A DNA stretch of 64,000 bases from Phymatolithon calcareum (lineage: Eukaryota; Rhodophyta; Florideophyceae; Hapalidiales): contig OZ345354.1 of assembly GCA_977006965.1 (NCBI GenBank), positions 3,534,001 through 3,598,000 on the forward strand, read 5' to 3'. The notes beneath the pieces are model-generated. The model saw nothing but the letters and a program-made list of their open reading frames with translations. It did no database searches and was not told the DNA's origin. Both the position numbers and the translations under genes were made by a program. Positions 43,305 through 53,723 of the stretch are shown here, in pieces (the first letter of the stretch is position 1; each line of letters begins with the position of its first letter).

Positions 43305-46300
43305 TCACTGAGATGGGACTGGGCAGAGATTCATGCGAGATCTTGACGCAAGGAACTTCTGTGGTTTGAGCGTTTTTGTAAATGGATCAGCGAGCATGTC
43401 TGTGGACGGCGTGTATTTGAGTTCGATTGCTTTTTGTGCGACGGCTTCGCGAAGGTAATGGTATTTTATGTCGACGTATTTGCTGCGTTTCGTCGGGCCA
43501 TTTGCGAGAGCCATTTTCAACGCACCTTGGTTGTCGATACACAGGGTCGTCGGCCGAGTGTGGGCAGGCAGGATCTCTGACAGTAGTTGTTGCAACCACT
43601 TCGTATGCTGTGCTGTGTGGCAACCGGCAATGTATTCGGCCTCTGCCGTTGAAAGTGCGACTGTGTCTTGGCGTTTCGAGTTCCAGGAAATGGGCGCTGA
43701 GTTTAAAAGATGCAAGCTGCCGGATGTAGATCGGCGCGTATCTGGACAGGATCCGAAGTCGGAGTCTGAGTATGACATGAGTGGAGCGGCATGGCAAGTA
43801 TACATAATCCCGAATGTGATGGTCCCTTTCAAGTAGCGCAGCACGCGCTTGAATTGCGTCCAATGCCGCATTGTGGGATCTTTAAGGTACCGAGCAAGGC
43901 TGTTTGTCACGTGAAAGATGTCGGGGCGCGTACAATCTGCAATGTATCGTAACAGTCCGACCCCTCGGCTGTATGGGTATTTTTCTGAATCAAGTGCGGG
44001 TTCATCTGGTTGTCGTTCTTCAAAAAGAAGCCCATCACAGTACGGGGTTAGCGAGGGTGAGCAGTTCTCCATGTTGAATTCTTCGAGCAGGGTTTCTATG
44101 GCAGCTGGCTGGGAAATGTGAATCCCTTCTGGGCTTCGCGTGACCTTCCAACCGATATATTGGGAGGGTGGTCCCATGTCTGAAATAGTGTATTTCTCTG
44201 ACAGCACACGCTTGATGTCATCAACAAGTGCCGGGTTAGTCGCAGCAACGAGAAAGTCGTCGATGGTAACGCCAATAAGTACATAATGTCCATTTGGATA
44301 ATGCTTTGTCAGGACACAACTATCGGTCGCAAGAGTGTTGTAGCCATGGGATGCCAAGAAGGTTTTCATGCCCTTGTAGTAAGTGTGACCTGCTTGTTTA
44401 GATCCATAGAGGTTAGACTTCAAACGTGCATATGAGTACGAGTACTGATCAGAACCGTCAAAATTGGTGGGTATTTTGACATAGATTGGGTATGCCGGGT
44501 CCAAACGCTCGTGAAGGAAAGCTGACTCGATGTCGATGTGACGGAGAGATAAATTTTGGGCAGCGGCGATGCTGAAAATTATACGGGCCGTTGCTTTGTC
44601 AAGGGCGTATGTTGCCAGGGCGGCTGGGTCGTAGTGGACAAACGGTTGACTGAGGTCCCCACGAAGTGCAATTCGGACTTTGCGCTTGTCGAGATTGTTT
44701 TGCGCGTCACGTTTATATCGGAAATCTGTAGTTAGTGGCAGGATCCGAGTGCCGCGGGGGATGGATGTTAATGGTAGGGGCTCGAATGTGTCGTACTTTT
44801 TAAGTTTGTCGAGCTCTTCCCTGTACGCGGAACGCCATTGAGCAGCATCTGGATATAGTCGCGCTCGTGCAAGTGTAGTAGGAGCTGGAGTGCTGGCAGT
44901 AATGCGGGATGGAGCTGGCTGTAGTGCACAACGAGCTCGCGTGCTCGAGGAGTGGGGTCGCATGCTGGCATAGCGTGTAGTACTCTTGATGTGAACGCCT
45001 CGTGGTGTGCTTCGTGCGACCGGGGGCTGGAGTCTAAGCGGATGTCGCGTGAAGGTGTTTTTTGATCGGTGTACGTTGTCTGGCGCACATTCGCTTGGCT
45101 GTTCCAGCGTAGTGTGAGAAACGTGCAGGGTGGAGTTCGGTAGCCGGCTACTTGGTTTATCCTGCGTGGAAATGCATGCAGGGATTGATAACTCAGATCC
45201 CACGGCTTGAGTTCTGGGAAGGAGCGAGGTAGTGTGACCCTTAGCTTGGGCGGGGGCTGTCACGAGAAGTGAATGTGCCGTGATGGGAAGGACGCGTGTT
45301 GGGTCACGATCATGATGGTACTGTGAAAAATTTGCAGTACGGCACTTGACGATGCGCTCTAGAGTTATGTTGTACACCAAGTAGTGGTTATCGTCCGTCA
45401 TCTGAAGGTATCGGCAAGGATGGGATCGCGCTTCCAGTTTTCGCTTCTTGTTGGATGTGACATGAGCGACGTACCCCTTAGTTCCGAAAGGAAGTAGTTT
45501 GGATACATCTGGTTTGGTTCCAAACCAAGCAGTGTGAGGGACTTTCATTGTCGTCATATGGAGGGTTTTGTTGTACTTGTCCGCGGCGTCCAAGATCGCG
45601 GCGCCCCAGAATGGATTTGGGAGGCGCGCTGCGTGAAGCGATGCACGAGCACGCTCAAAGAGAGTTCGATTGAGGCGCTCTGCAGCGGAATTCTCTTGTG
45701 GTGTATGGGGGACAGTTTTGCAGTATCTAATACCAGCTTGACCGTAGTAGAGTGTGAGAGCCTTGGAGCTGTATTCTTTCGCGTTGTCAGTCAGTAGTAC
45801 TTGGATTGGTCTGTTATGGTGGGTCATTATTTCGTTCAGTGTAGCCGGGATGAGAGTTGCCAATTCGGCACGACTCTTTATCAGTTTGACAATGCAAAAC
45901 TTTGACGCACGGTCAATGAATGTTAGAAAGTGCTGAAATCCGTTCAAGGAGAGCGGTGTGACGGGGCCACATGTGTCGGAAGAGATGTATGTCCCTGGTT
46001 GGAGGATTGGGTGCGGTCGTGGAGGGTGAGCTGCTTTGCTGTGTTTGCCCACAAAGCAGGCACTGCAAGTCAGGGGTGCCGAGAGTGGAGGGAGGGAAGG
46101 GGGCATTCCGATGACGAGATTTCGGGATGCCATACTACGTAATGTTGATGGTTGTACATGAGCCATGATTAAGTGCCAACGCATAGCTTCGCTATCTGCG
46201 GGCAGTGGAGGCACTTGTTCGTGTGTATGTGTGTGGCTAGACACATTCGGAGAAAGAGAGGAGGAGTTTTGTTGACGATGCGGAGCTGGATTGTCATCAT

Positions 46301-48071
46301 TGGAACTCGTGAAACGGAGGGATAGTGGTGCTTGTGGGGGAGCTGGTGATACAGCTGTAGATACAAGTGGTTTCTGCACACATAGGCCGGGAGGGACTGG
46401 ACGTTGGCGGAGGTGCGATGGTATTGGCTTGCGAGTTCGTCCAAATAGAGTTGATATGTTGCACGTGGGCAGGGCTCGATTGGTATTCAGTCTGAGGGAG
46501 TAAAGTCCGTCGGTCATTGGTGCAATGCCTATGATCTGGCTGGGATGTGGGGGTTTTGTGGGTCTGATGATGTACGCGGCTCTTTTCTGAAATAGTACGT
46601 CGTGGTTGGCGCAAAGCTGGCTTATGGAGAGCAAGTTTTTGGGGAATGATGGGGCCAGCGCCAGCTGGGGCACGGTGAGGCTCGTGTGTTGATTTTGTAG
46701 AGTGTGGGGTCCAATGTACTGTATAGGTGAGAGGGTACCGTTGGCGGTGATGGTGTAATCATGCGGGATGATATTCTTGTGGGAGATTCCTGGGGCAGAT
46801 AGATGAGAGGGGTAGCACCCTGAATCGAGGTACCATGTCTCGTGGAGGGATCGAGGATAATGAGAACTGTCGTTTACATCGTTTTCGTTTGCATTAGAAT
46901 CTACATTCGCACTTGTTCGAATGACTTGGGGATGTGTAGTTGCAATTGCATGCCCAGAAGCCGCATGATCGTCCGATGATAACGTGGGAGGCAGAAACGG
47001 CATTCCTTCAGCGACGTTGGCGTATAATCCGGAGGCTAGTATCTGTTGGGCTGTAGGGCCGTAAGTTGAGAATGCATTAAAGTCATGAGGAGTGTATTGC
47101 TGGCCGGCAGTTTGAAATTGATCATAAAAGTTAGACATTGGGCTAGCATGAGTGGCACCGGCGACCATTGCGTTCGGGAGTGGTCCTGATCTGCGCAGTT
47201 GCCGGCACTCTGATGCATCGTGGCGCCATGTAGCATGGAAGTGACACCAAGGCGCCTGAGGTGGGTAATTCGGTGGACGGGGAACGTTCTTCGATAGCAT
47301 CTGGCGCGGTTGATAGGGCTGTTGCCGAGGAGGAAACGGATCTCGACGAGGATGGGGGCGCTGCCACTGATTGTAGTCCATAAATGCCGACCTGCGAGCC
47401 GCAATTGGGTAGGAATTTTGAAACTGTTGTTGTGGAGGAGCTTGGAAGACAGGCGGAATGGGGGGCGCGCGTGGGCTTGACAGACGGCGGAAATTCTTGA
47501 GGCGCAGAAGTGTCCTTGAAAAGTCGCGCACGGTGCCTGGGGGATTGGTTATCATTTGTTCACCGACAGTTGTGTACAGGGGGTTCCCACGTAGCCCCTC
47601 TATCATGAACATGACCGTGGTGACTTCGTCATCGATGTTTGGATATGCAGCGGCGACCATTCGCGTGCGCATCTCTGTATGCTTATTCACATAGTCTTCA
47701 ATAGTCACGTCGTCGACGAGAGTGATGGAACGCGCAGATTCGGCTAGAAGTGCGTGATCGACAGGACTGGATCCATCGAATGTGTTTTTGACGTGCAGAC
47801 AAATCGCATACGGGGTTTTGGAGTATATGTCATGGCCGAGCTCGGGAAGTAGATTCGTTGGGATGCTTCCCATGATGATACATTGCGCAATGGCTCTTTT
47901 GGATGAAAAGTCTTGCGTGGCGGTTGTATCGGTGGCGTCCGGATATGCAGGGTCAGAAATAATGTGTTCTTGAACGCCGTTGGCCGTTGCCGCTATGTGG
48001 ACGGCGTCAAACCATAGGTTATAGTTGTGTTTGGAGAGTTTGGGGATGGGGATGAGTTGGTTGGTTTGCAT
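43305..48071 (-). CDS. Ty1/copia gag-pol polyprotein, intact
   Basis: A single 1,588-aa ORF. Gag occupies about the first 400 residues, with a Zn-knuckle-like CHFHATWRHDASEC at ~276-289 (Cys-His-His-Cys). The protease has WYLDSGC (DSG at ~416). Integrase follows (HLIMAHVQPSTLRSMA with a HHCC region, then the D,D,E core: SSDTCGP, LLTDNAKEY, PQENSAAERLNR). The reverse transcriptase includes YGSKQAG and the catalytic IDD in GVTIDDFLVA, and RNase H the STAEAEYIA motif and end region DIKYHYLREAV. The order PR-IN-RT-RH is diagnostic of copia elements. Gag and pol share one frame, so no frameshift is needed. All catalytic residues that I can locate are present; the element may be active. Confidence 0.97.
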   Translation of the reverse strand: MQTNQLIPIPKLSKHNYNLWFDAVHIAATANGVQEHIISDPAYPDATDTTATQDFSSKRAIAQCIIMGSIPTNLLPELGHDIYSKTPYAICLHVKNTFDGSSPVDHALLAESARSITLVDDVTIEDYVNKHTEMRTRMVAAAYPNIDDEVTTVMFMIEGLRGNPLYTTVGEQMITNPPGTVRDFSRTLLRLKNFRRLSSPRAPPIPPVFQAPPQQQFQNSYPIAARRSAFMDYNQWQRPHPRRDPFPPRQQPYQPRQMLSKNVPRPPNYPPQAPWCHFHATWRHDASECRQLRRSGPLPNAMVAGATHASPMSNFYDQFQTAGQQYTPHDFNAFSTYGPTAQQILASGLYANVAEGMPFLPPTLSSDDHAASGHAIATTHPQVIRTSANVDSNANENDVNDSSHYPRSLHETWYLDSGCYPSHLSAPGISHKNIIPHDYTITANGTLSPIQYIGPHTLQNQHTSLTVPQLALAPSFPKNLLSISQLCANHDVLFQKRAAYIIRPTKPPHPSQIIGIAPMTDGLYSLRLNTNRALPTCNISTLFGRTRKPIPSHLRQRPVPPGLCVQKPLVSTAVSPAPPQAPLSLRFTSSNDDNPAPHRQQNSSSLSPNVSSHTHTHEQVPPLPADSEAMRWHLIMAHVQPSTLRSMASRNLVIGMPPSLPPLSAPLTCSACFVGKHSKAAHPPRPHPILQPGTYISSDTCGPVTPLSLNGFQHFLTFIDRASKFCIVKLIKSRAELATLIPATLNEIMTHHNRPIQVLLTDNAKEYSSKALTLYYGQAGIRYCKTVPHTPQENSAAERLNRTLFERARASLHAARLPNPFWGAAILDAADKYNKTLHMTTMKVPHTAWFGTKPDVSKLLPFGTKGYVAHVTSNKKRKLEARSHPCRYLQMTDDNHYLVYNITLERIVKCRTANFSQYHHDRDPTRVLPITAHSLLVTAPAQAKGHTTSLLPRTQAVGSELSIPACISTQDKPSSRLPNSTLHVSHTTLEQPSECAPDNVHRSKNTFTRHPLRLQPPVARSTPRGVHIKSTTRYASMRPHSSSTRARCALQPAPSRITASTPAPTTLARARLYPDAAQWRSAYREELDKLKKYDTFEPLPLTSIPRGTRILPLTTDFRYKRDAQNNLDKRKVRIALRGDLSQPFVHYDPAALATYALDKATARIIFSIAAAQNLSLRHIDIESAFLHERLDPAYPIYVKIPTNFDGSDQYSYSYARLKSNLYGSKQAGHTYYKGMKTFLASHGYNTLATDSCVLTKHYPNGHYVLIGVTIDDFLVAATNPALVDDIKRVLSEKYTISDMGPPSQYIGWKVTRSPEGIHISQPAAIETLLEEFNMENCSPSLTPYCDGLLFEERQPDEPALDSEKYPYSRGVGLLRYIADCTRPDIFHVTNSLARYLKDPTMRHWTQFKRVLRYLKGTITFGIMYTCHAAPLMSYSDSDFGSCPDTRRSTSGSLHLLNSAPISWNSKRQDTVALSTAEAEYIAGCHTAQHTKWLQQLLSEILPAHTRPTTLCIDNQGALKMALANGPTKRSKYVDIKYHYLREAVAQKAIELKYTPSTDMLADPFTKTLKPQKFLASRSRMNLCPVPSQ

Positions 48072-48210
48072 CGTGCTGGGGGCTTGGTCGTTTGGGCAGG
48101 GTCTGCTCAGGGGCTAGAGTGCGATGTGTGTGTGCTGTTTGGATGTTTTGGTTGTGCGAGGGATGCGTTGGGGGAAAGGTGGAAGCTAATGAAGAGTTCG
48201 TGCGCAGGTA

Positions 48211-48231
48211 GCGTAAATGGGTCCCATAACC
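48211..48231 (-). promoter_or_regulatory. Primer binding site of the copia element
   Basis: Directly after the 5' LTR the coding strand reads GGTTATGGGACCCA. This resembles the complement of the anticodon-stem region of initiator Met tRNA, as used by Drosophila copia (half-tRNA priming), and does not begin TGG as a 3'-CCA-primed site would. Confidence 0.75.
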
Positions 48232-48341
48232 TGTGATCACTAGGTCTCTTACCTCTTTACTGTTACTGCAAGCTACGATTATGTATCTGCTGGCACCGTC
48301 GTTCCAGCGGTTGCATTTAGGGTATGATGTGAATCATAACA
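48232..48341 (-). repeat. 5' LTR of the copia element (110 bp)
   Basis: On the coding strand it runs TGTTATGATTCAC ... GTGATCACA. It is 49 bp shorter than the other LTR. Very short for a copia LTR. Confidence 0.92.
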
Positions 48342-48639
48342 ACACATGTCCTTCCTGATCAGGGGGGCCAATCCCTTTGGCCCAGTTGTCTACGACATAA
48401 CCGAATTCGCACAATAATTGCTATTCCGATTTTCGTCGATGTACCATTTCACTAGTGATACTGCTTGTGCAGGAAGTTGATACTATCACTGAATTGATCT
48501 ATCATAGCTGTATCGTGCCCTTTACGGCTTACGGTGCAGTTCTTCTGTCCACATTCACTGTAAAGACTGTATCATATGTTATTGGAAGGGTATCACTTCC
48601 AGCAAGGTCGAATGGACGACGAAACCGTATCATAATCCC

Positions 48640-50290
48640 AGTCGCTAATGTCTGTGTGCCGAACCCCCTCAATCGAGGAGCGATTCAAAAGCTTAAAAAA
48701 GTTAGTAAATCGAACAGAGAACGGATCATTCGCGCCATTATTGGAAAGTTGGACTTGTATAGTGGGTGAGGAGTACCGCAACTCCTACCTTAATCTATTC
48801 GTTCGGCGCTAGCAACGAAAATATAGTGGTCACCCAGAAGTACCAGACATGCCACGCCACGGGAAAACTATTCCCTATTCCTCAAGTCCGGCCCTGCGTG
48901 GTCAGTACATCCGTACACACAAAGGCAGCCTCGGTGACCGATCTCGCAGAGTGCTCCAGACAATATGGAGCCTTTTCAAAGTAAAAAGGGTGCGTGGTAT
49001 GGTTCAGGACGTACTCGAGGAAAACTGAATGGCCGCGCGATCATATCACTTCGCGCAAAATGTGTCATAGTTTGGCATTCGCCGAAGAAGAATAACTTTA
49101 AGACAGTCAACCTGTTCAATGTCAAGATAGGGGACACTGACGATGGCATTGCAGAAGCTCACCATATTGAACCTAGCCAACACCGGCAAAGCGCAGTACC
49201 ACCCAGGACTGCTTACGGTACTCATCCTCGCCCATCTTTATCGCGAATCGCCAGTTTATCGTCCACAGTCGCAATCAGAAGCTTCTCAGAAGGACACAGA
49301 AGCTTCGATAAAACCTTCAGCAGCTCAAAAAGCCCTCTTCCGGGCCCTCTCTCCTACGTCTTGAATGGCTCTTGGGATCAAACACAGCAAAAACGAACTT
49401 GATGTCATCTCGCCTGACCGCGAGCCGAATACTGTCGCTGATGGGGAGCCATGGTACGAGCGCCAAGCTCTAGTACCATATCGGGACTGAGTTTCCTCTC
49501 AGCTCTGGAAACTTCGCACTCTAACCGGAGATTTCTTATCCGAAAATGACGTTAGTGGTCTTCATACTAAGTACGATTGCGTCATGAAGATGCCTGCTAA
49601 AATTTTGCTGCTTTGGCGTCCGCTAAGCTGGGAATAATTGGACAACAAGAGACTACAGTGACAGAGCTGATTGAGTTTTTCGGAATACACGTCCTCATGA
49701 CAAGAGTTGAGCTCAGCACCGAGAGCAATTTTTGGAGGGCAACAAGGCCAAAGAACTATCTCACCGCTCCTTCTTCAAAAACTGGCATACCGTTCGCCGA
49801 ATACCTCCAGTGAATTTCATTTAGTGCGCAACCAAGTGAAACATGTAGTCTGCGCAGCACCGCTGGCCGCTCGGTCAAGATTCTGTCGATGCCATAACTG
49901 ACCACAGAAAGCGTACTGTGCCTCCGTCGGACCTCATTTGTGTCCATGAGTCCATATCTCGTTGGCATGGGAACGAAGGTCACAAGCCGGAGAACAGTTG
50001 AGAGATAGAGCACTCAGCGTGTGGAAGAACTGCGATAATGCTGCATCTTCAACAAGTGCGACTATAGTTCATAGGGGTCATCAAACTCTTCTGGTAATTT
50101 GCGTGATTGTTAGATGACTTTTATTCTCTGGTGCCCATCCAGGGGATCAGCAGCACATGACGCAGCGAAGGTATTGTCAAGAGCTTGACGCTTTTGATGA
50201 GCCTAATAGTGAGTAGATTTCGTTTCCATAAATTAAGTTTTCATTCCACAATTGAGGCAAATATCTCGGCACATAGACACTAGCGGCATC
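48640..50290 (+). mobile_element. Decayed piggyBac-like transposon, copy 2
   Basis: The order of blocks follows copy 1 (15.4-17.4 kb). At left TGTCTGTGTGCCGAACCCCC and CTCAATCGAGG occur near 48,650-48,680, and at right CAATTGAGGCAAATATCTCG with GGCACATAGACA (50,268-50,279). The plus strand at 49,613-49,813 encodes FFGIHVLMTRVEL and NYLTAPSSKTGIPFAEYLQ, the same transposase region as 16,410-16,560. The tail ELDAFDEPNSE (~50,190-50,215) matches ELDAVDEPNNE in copy 1. Many stops; inactive. Confidence 0.68.
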
Positions 50291-50686
50291 CTCGTGCTAC
50301 TCTTTAGTTGCCACTATTTGCTTGCCGCATCAAAGCATGTGGAGAATGCCGGAATGTAGTGCGCGTCACGCCTTGCAGTTCTGAACTTGTAAGTTTTGTT
50401 ATACACAGAGGAGGCCCCATGTTGTGCATAGCACATCCTGTGCACTCATGTTCTTGTTCTGCAGAACCTCCATCTCCTGTTCTTTGCAGGGATCGAGTTA
50501 CAGCAATAATACGGCGGATCTCTTTTTCAGTTTACCGTCCTGTCCCGAGAGACCAGATCTCTGCGTGAACTATTGCAAGCACCGCTCCTACTGCGGTTTT
50601 GAGGGTTTCCTCTTCATTATTGTCTTACAAAGTGACTGCATAAAGTGTGCGCACAGAAGGAGTCGGCCCTGATTTATTGAATATTC

Positions 50687-51078
50687 TTTATTGCACTTTT
50701 ACGGAAGCAGTTCTTGCTATCTGTGCGTGAAGAGAAAATCGATATGTGCTCGACAGTTAAATCTCCATCCCTTCGTATCCTGCGGGACCTGCTTTTGTTC
50801 AAAAGCTCAGTTGTGGAGGAAATCAATCCTCGGTGAGTATTTCGGACCCGGTGCTGAAATTGAGCTTATTGCACTCCAACGCATACTCGGGGCTAAGATG
50901 ATGGACAAAGAGACTGAATATGAATGCAAAAGACGAACTCGAACTCTCATATGGAGAGAAACTCAAATCAAGGAAATGTTAGGAAATTAGAATACGGTAA
51001 GTTAGAAGTAATTGAGAAGCTGCCCCGTTACTCACAGTGAGGTCTTGGGTGCTTTTAAAATAAATCAACGTATATCCC
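50687..51078 (+). mobile_element. Short 5'-truncated LINE type B with 14-bp TSD
   Basis: Flanked by TTTATTGAATATTC at 50,673-50,686 and 51,079-51,092. It encodes only the ORF2 end, AQLWRKSILGEYFG, ELIALQRILG and EYECKRRTRTL, with a stop at 50,988-50,990, followed by a 3' end like that of 13,591-14,371. The first ~115 bp are not collinear with other type B copies and may be a rearranged 5' end. Confidence 0.85.
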
Positions 51079-51723
51079 TTTATTGAATATTCAGTTTGCA
51101 AGGATGGCGCATGACAATCAATTTAAAGCGCATTCTCCAACTCTTCTGCAAAGCGTTCGTTCGTGTCAATTGGACCATTGAACATACCTCCCGGTTCACC
51201 GGGGCTTTGGTAGCAGCCAGAGTTTTGCGATTCCATTACAAATTCATCCACTGTAAGCATATATGTCTTCTGGTTCAGAATTGTGTTCGGAGTTTGCCCC
51301 CGAACCTGAGCTTCGCTCTCACTTCGTATGCAGCAGAGCACGTTCAATGGATGCCATTCAACTGTTGATATTTGGCTGTCTTGCCAGTGCAACGGCGACA
51401 AAAGGTCTGTGACTAATTCTGGCAGACATTCTAATGCTAAGGGAGATTAGATTCAGGTACTGGAGGTCCCATCGGACTCTGATTGATCACGTCTATTTGT
51501 CGAAGCAGAGCATTAAGCTCTGAATAAGGGGAACAGGACTTTACGCAATGTGATTGCGTAATCAATTTTACTTTGCAAGGACAAAAAACTCATATTGACA
51601 GTGTTTGCAAAAATCAACAAAACAGCACTACCTTACGGCAGTAGATATACTCTAACATGACTATTCAGCATATTGCTTGAACAAATGGAGAAACGGGGCT
51701 TCTGCTTCTCGATTATTTCCGCT

Positions 51724-52740
51724 TTAGCACTTGCACTTGTGCTTACGGCAGTAGTTTCGGCGCTTGCGCTGAATAGCAATCTGACGCCGCCAACGCCCAG
51801 AGTATTTCTTCCCCCACTTGCCCCTCGGACGTGGCGGAATACTTCCGGGAGCACAAGGGCCCTGTGACTTCTTTTCCTGCATGTTCTTGGTCATGGCGTC
51901 CCCTTTCTTTGCCATTTGAGTGTCTTTCACAGCATCTTTGTTGTTCCCAGCAATGGCCTTCTTTTCTTGTTGAGCAGTCGAGCTCGTGCCAACTTTCCCG
52001 TCTAAAAAGCTCCTGTACACCTTCGGTGGGCCGCCATTCTGAAACTCTCCCGGAAGTATATCTCGAACTGGGTTCTTATTGCATGGACCACCCCCGCACT
52101 CTCCAATAAACGAAGAGGTCGATGCACATTTCCCAGGTGCCACTTTCCGGATGTTGACGCCACGCACAAACTTGGGAGTGTGCTCGCTGGCAAAGTCACC
52201 ACCCTGAATGCGAACGTAAGCACAAGCGTAGTAGTCGGAGAAAAGGGCTCGTTTACGCTGAAAGTGGATACCGCCATACCAAACCATTGAAAACACATAG
52301 TCACCATCCGGAAATACTTTGGGCACTGTCATGGTGTTTCTGTAAGCATTACCCTTCTTATCGCTTCCGCAGTCCGGTGACTTGCCGCACTGGTAGCGAT
52401 TCTGATTCCAGCATCCCCATTCGAAGGCGAGCTTCTTGTGCCAGCTCTTATCATTCATGTACTTGATAGGCACAAGAGCGCGTCGATAGAAACCACCCTC
52501 GTGGTTGTTGCGGTGCCATTCGATGTTGACAACCTGACCGCGTTTCCAGACGCGAGATGGGTTCTTTGGCGTATTGCGGGCTTTTTGATTGCCTGATTTC
52601 CTGATTGGTGGGCATGGGCCCTTGCACATCTTGCACGAAACTCGATTATAGGGCATTGGGTCTTTTAAGTTAAAGTGTGCGTTGGTGATGGGAATTGCAG
52701 CCAGGACGGCGAAAAGCAAGAGAATTGAGCGGAAGGTCAT
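51724..52740 (-). CDS. Secreted LPMO-like protein, paralogue 1
   Basis: The 338-aa product has a 21-residue signal peptide ending TNA, so the mature N-terminus is His22. Candidate copper ligands are His22 and His80 (in NNHEGG), with Tyr170/171 or Tyr175 of DYYACAYVRI near the axial site. Twelve or more Cys, several in CxxC-like pairs (CKMCKGPC near 36-43, CGKSPDCG near 118-125), suggest a disulfide-rich extracellular fold. After residue ~250 a flexible Lys/Gln-rich linker leads to a strongly basic tail (RRNYCRKHKCKC) that may bind an acidic wall polysaccharide. It differs from paralogue 2 at three residues. An LPMO-like oxidase of cell-wall polysaccharide is an inference from the His layout; the substrate is unknown. 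Divergent promoters face each other across the palindrome centre. Confidence 0.82.
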   Translation of the reverse strand: MTFRSILLLFAVLAAIPITNAHFNLKDPMPYNRVSCKMCKGPCPPIRKSGNQKARNTPKNPSRVWKRGQVVNIEWHRNNHEGGFYRRALVPIKYMNDKSWHKKLAFEWGCWNQNRYQCGKSPDCGSDKKGNAYRNTMTVPKVFPDGDYVFSMVWYGGIHFQRKRALFSDYYACAYVRIQGGDFASEHTPKFVRGVNIRKVAPGKCASTSSFIGECGGGPCNKNPVRDILPGEFQNGGPPKVYRSFLDGKVGTSSTAQQEKKAIAGNNKDAVKDTQMAKKGDAMTKNMQEKKSQGPCAPGSIPPRPRGKWGKKYSGRWRRQIAIQRKRRNYCRKHKCKC

Positions 52741-52830
52741 GGTTAACGTGTTTGTGTCAGTGTTGGTTGGTAGTTGGGCGTGAATCTTGTTTGTGATGGG
52801 AAGTTGCTTGGAGAAAGAGTGCTAGTAGCA

Positions 52831-52840
52831 GTATTTAAGG
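52831..52840 (-). promoter_or_regulatory. Candidate TATA-like element, paralogue 1
   Basis: Minus strand CCTTAAATAC, 91-100 bp before the ATG; mirrored at 54,401-54,410. Confidence 0.5.
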
Positions 52841-53517
52841 TGAAAGATTTCTTCCTCGAGATGTTGTCTTCATCTATTCTTGATCCTGTGGCTGAACCGC
52901 TCCTATTTTTATTTCCGGCGTGGTATGTCTGCTGATGGCGCTGATTGACTTCAAAGTTTGCTGAGTTGGTTCTACCATTTCAAAGCCGCAATGGTCAATA
53001 TTCTTCAAATTACCGCTCCCGATTGAAATATACTAGCGCAACTAGGGAAGGATCTGCTACGGCTGCTCTCCACCTTTTTCGGTACGTTGAACAACCTTGA
53101 TCCTCATCCCGAGTCAGAGCACGACCGGAGAATCATCAGGAGCACACGTACGCGATGGATCGACGTGGTGGTCAGGGCGGTGCATCTCCTAAAAAGAGCT
53201 CCAGATTGTTTGGGCCGTATTTCATACTCTATGATCTGTCGAGATACTTCGCTGAGCTCATGTTATAGCACTTTCGACCCATGATCTTCAAGTAATCAAT
53301 AGAACAACGAAAATGTGATTAGCGAAAGATCACAGCTACATGACGTGCTGTGCTGTTGTGTATTGTTTTTCTATCGCTCGCTTAGCCATGGAGATTGCAA
53401 TGGACTCAATTCTATAACGTACAGAAAGTAGGGAAGCATCCAGATCTCGCATAATATATCATTCTCAGCTACAACTTGTACGCTCAGCCGGCCCGGCAGC
53501 ATCGGGAGTTATTAAAA

Positions 53518-53723
53518 TAAAGGGGCATTTGGTAAAATGACCACGTAGTTGCCGTATTTAGTACTTGACCATCATTCACGGGTGTTGTTATGGTCTTGGT
53601 TCGAACTATCAGCAAACGGCCCGAGGTCCACATATCAGGACCGCTGAGACCTGAGTTCGCGCGAGTACCAGGATGATTTCTCTTCAAGTCTACAGTGTAT
53701 GGTTTAGGTTTTATGGCAGTCCC
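53518..53723. other. Spacer of the inverted repeat
   Basis: 206 bp of unique sequence between the arms, with no coding potential recognised. It is the unduplicated centre left by the inversion event. Confidence 0.9.

Larger units (their letters stand above)
43132..48346 (-). mobile_element. Complete Ty1/copia LTR retrotransposon
   Basis: The element spans 43,137-48,341 and is flanked by a 5-bp target duplication ACACA (43,132-43,136 and 48,342-48,346). It has LTRs of unequal length (159 and 110 bp), a PBS, a PPT and one uninterrupted gag-pol ORF. On the coding strand the LTRs start TGTTATGATTCACATCA and end GTGATCACA. The intact ORF and the nearly identical shared LTR sequence indicate recent insertion. 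Confidence 0.97.
51188..53517. repeat. Left arm of a 2.3-kb inverted repeat
   Basis: Each base at position x in the inner arm pairs with 107,241 minus x in the right arm; gene starts (52,740/54,501) and gene ends (51,724/55,517) obey this exactly. The inner ~1.8 kb is about 99% identical. Outside the genes (51.2-51.7 kb) identity drops and small indels appear. The spacer is 53,518-53,723. Confidence 0.95.
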
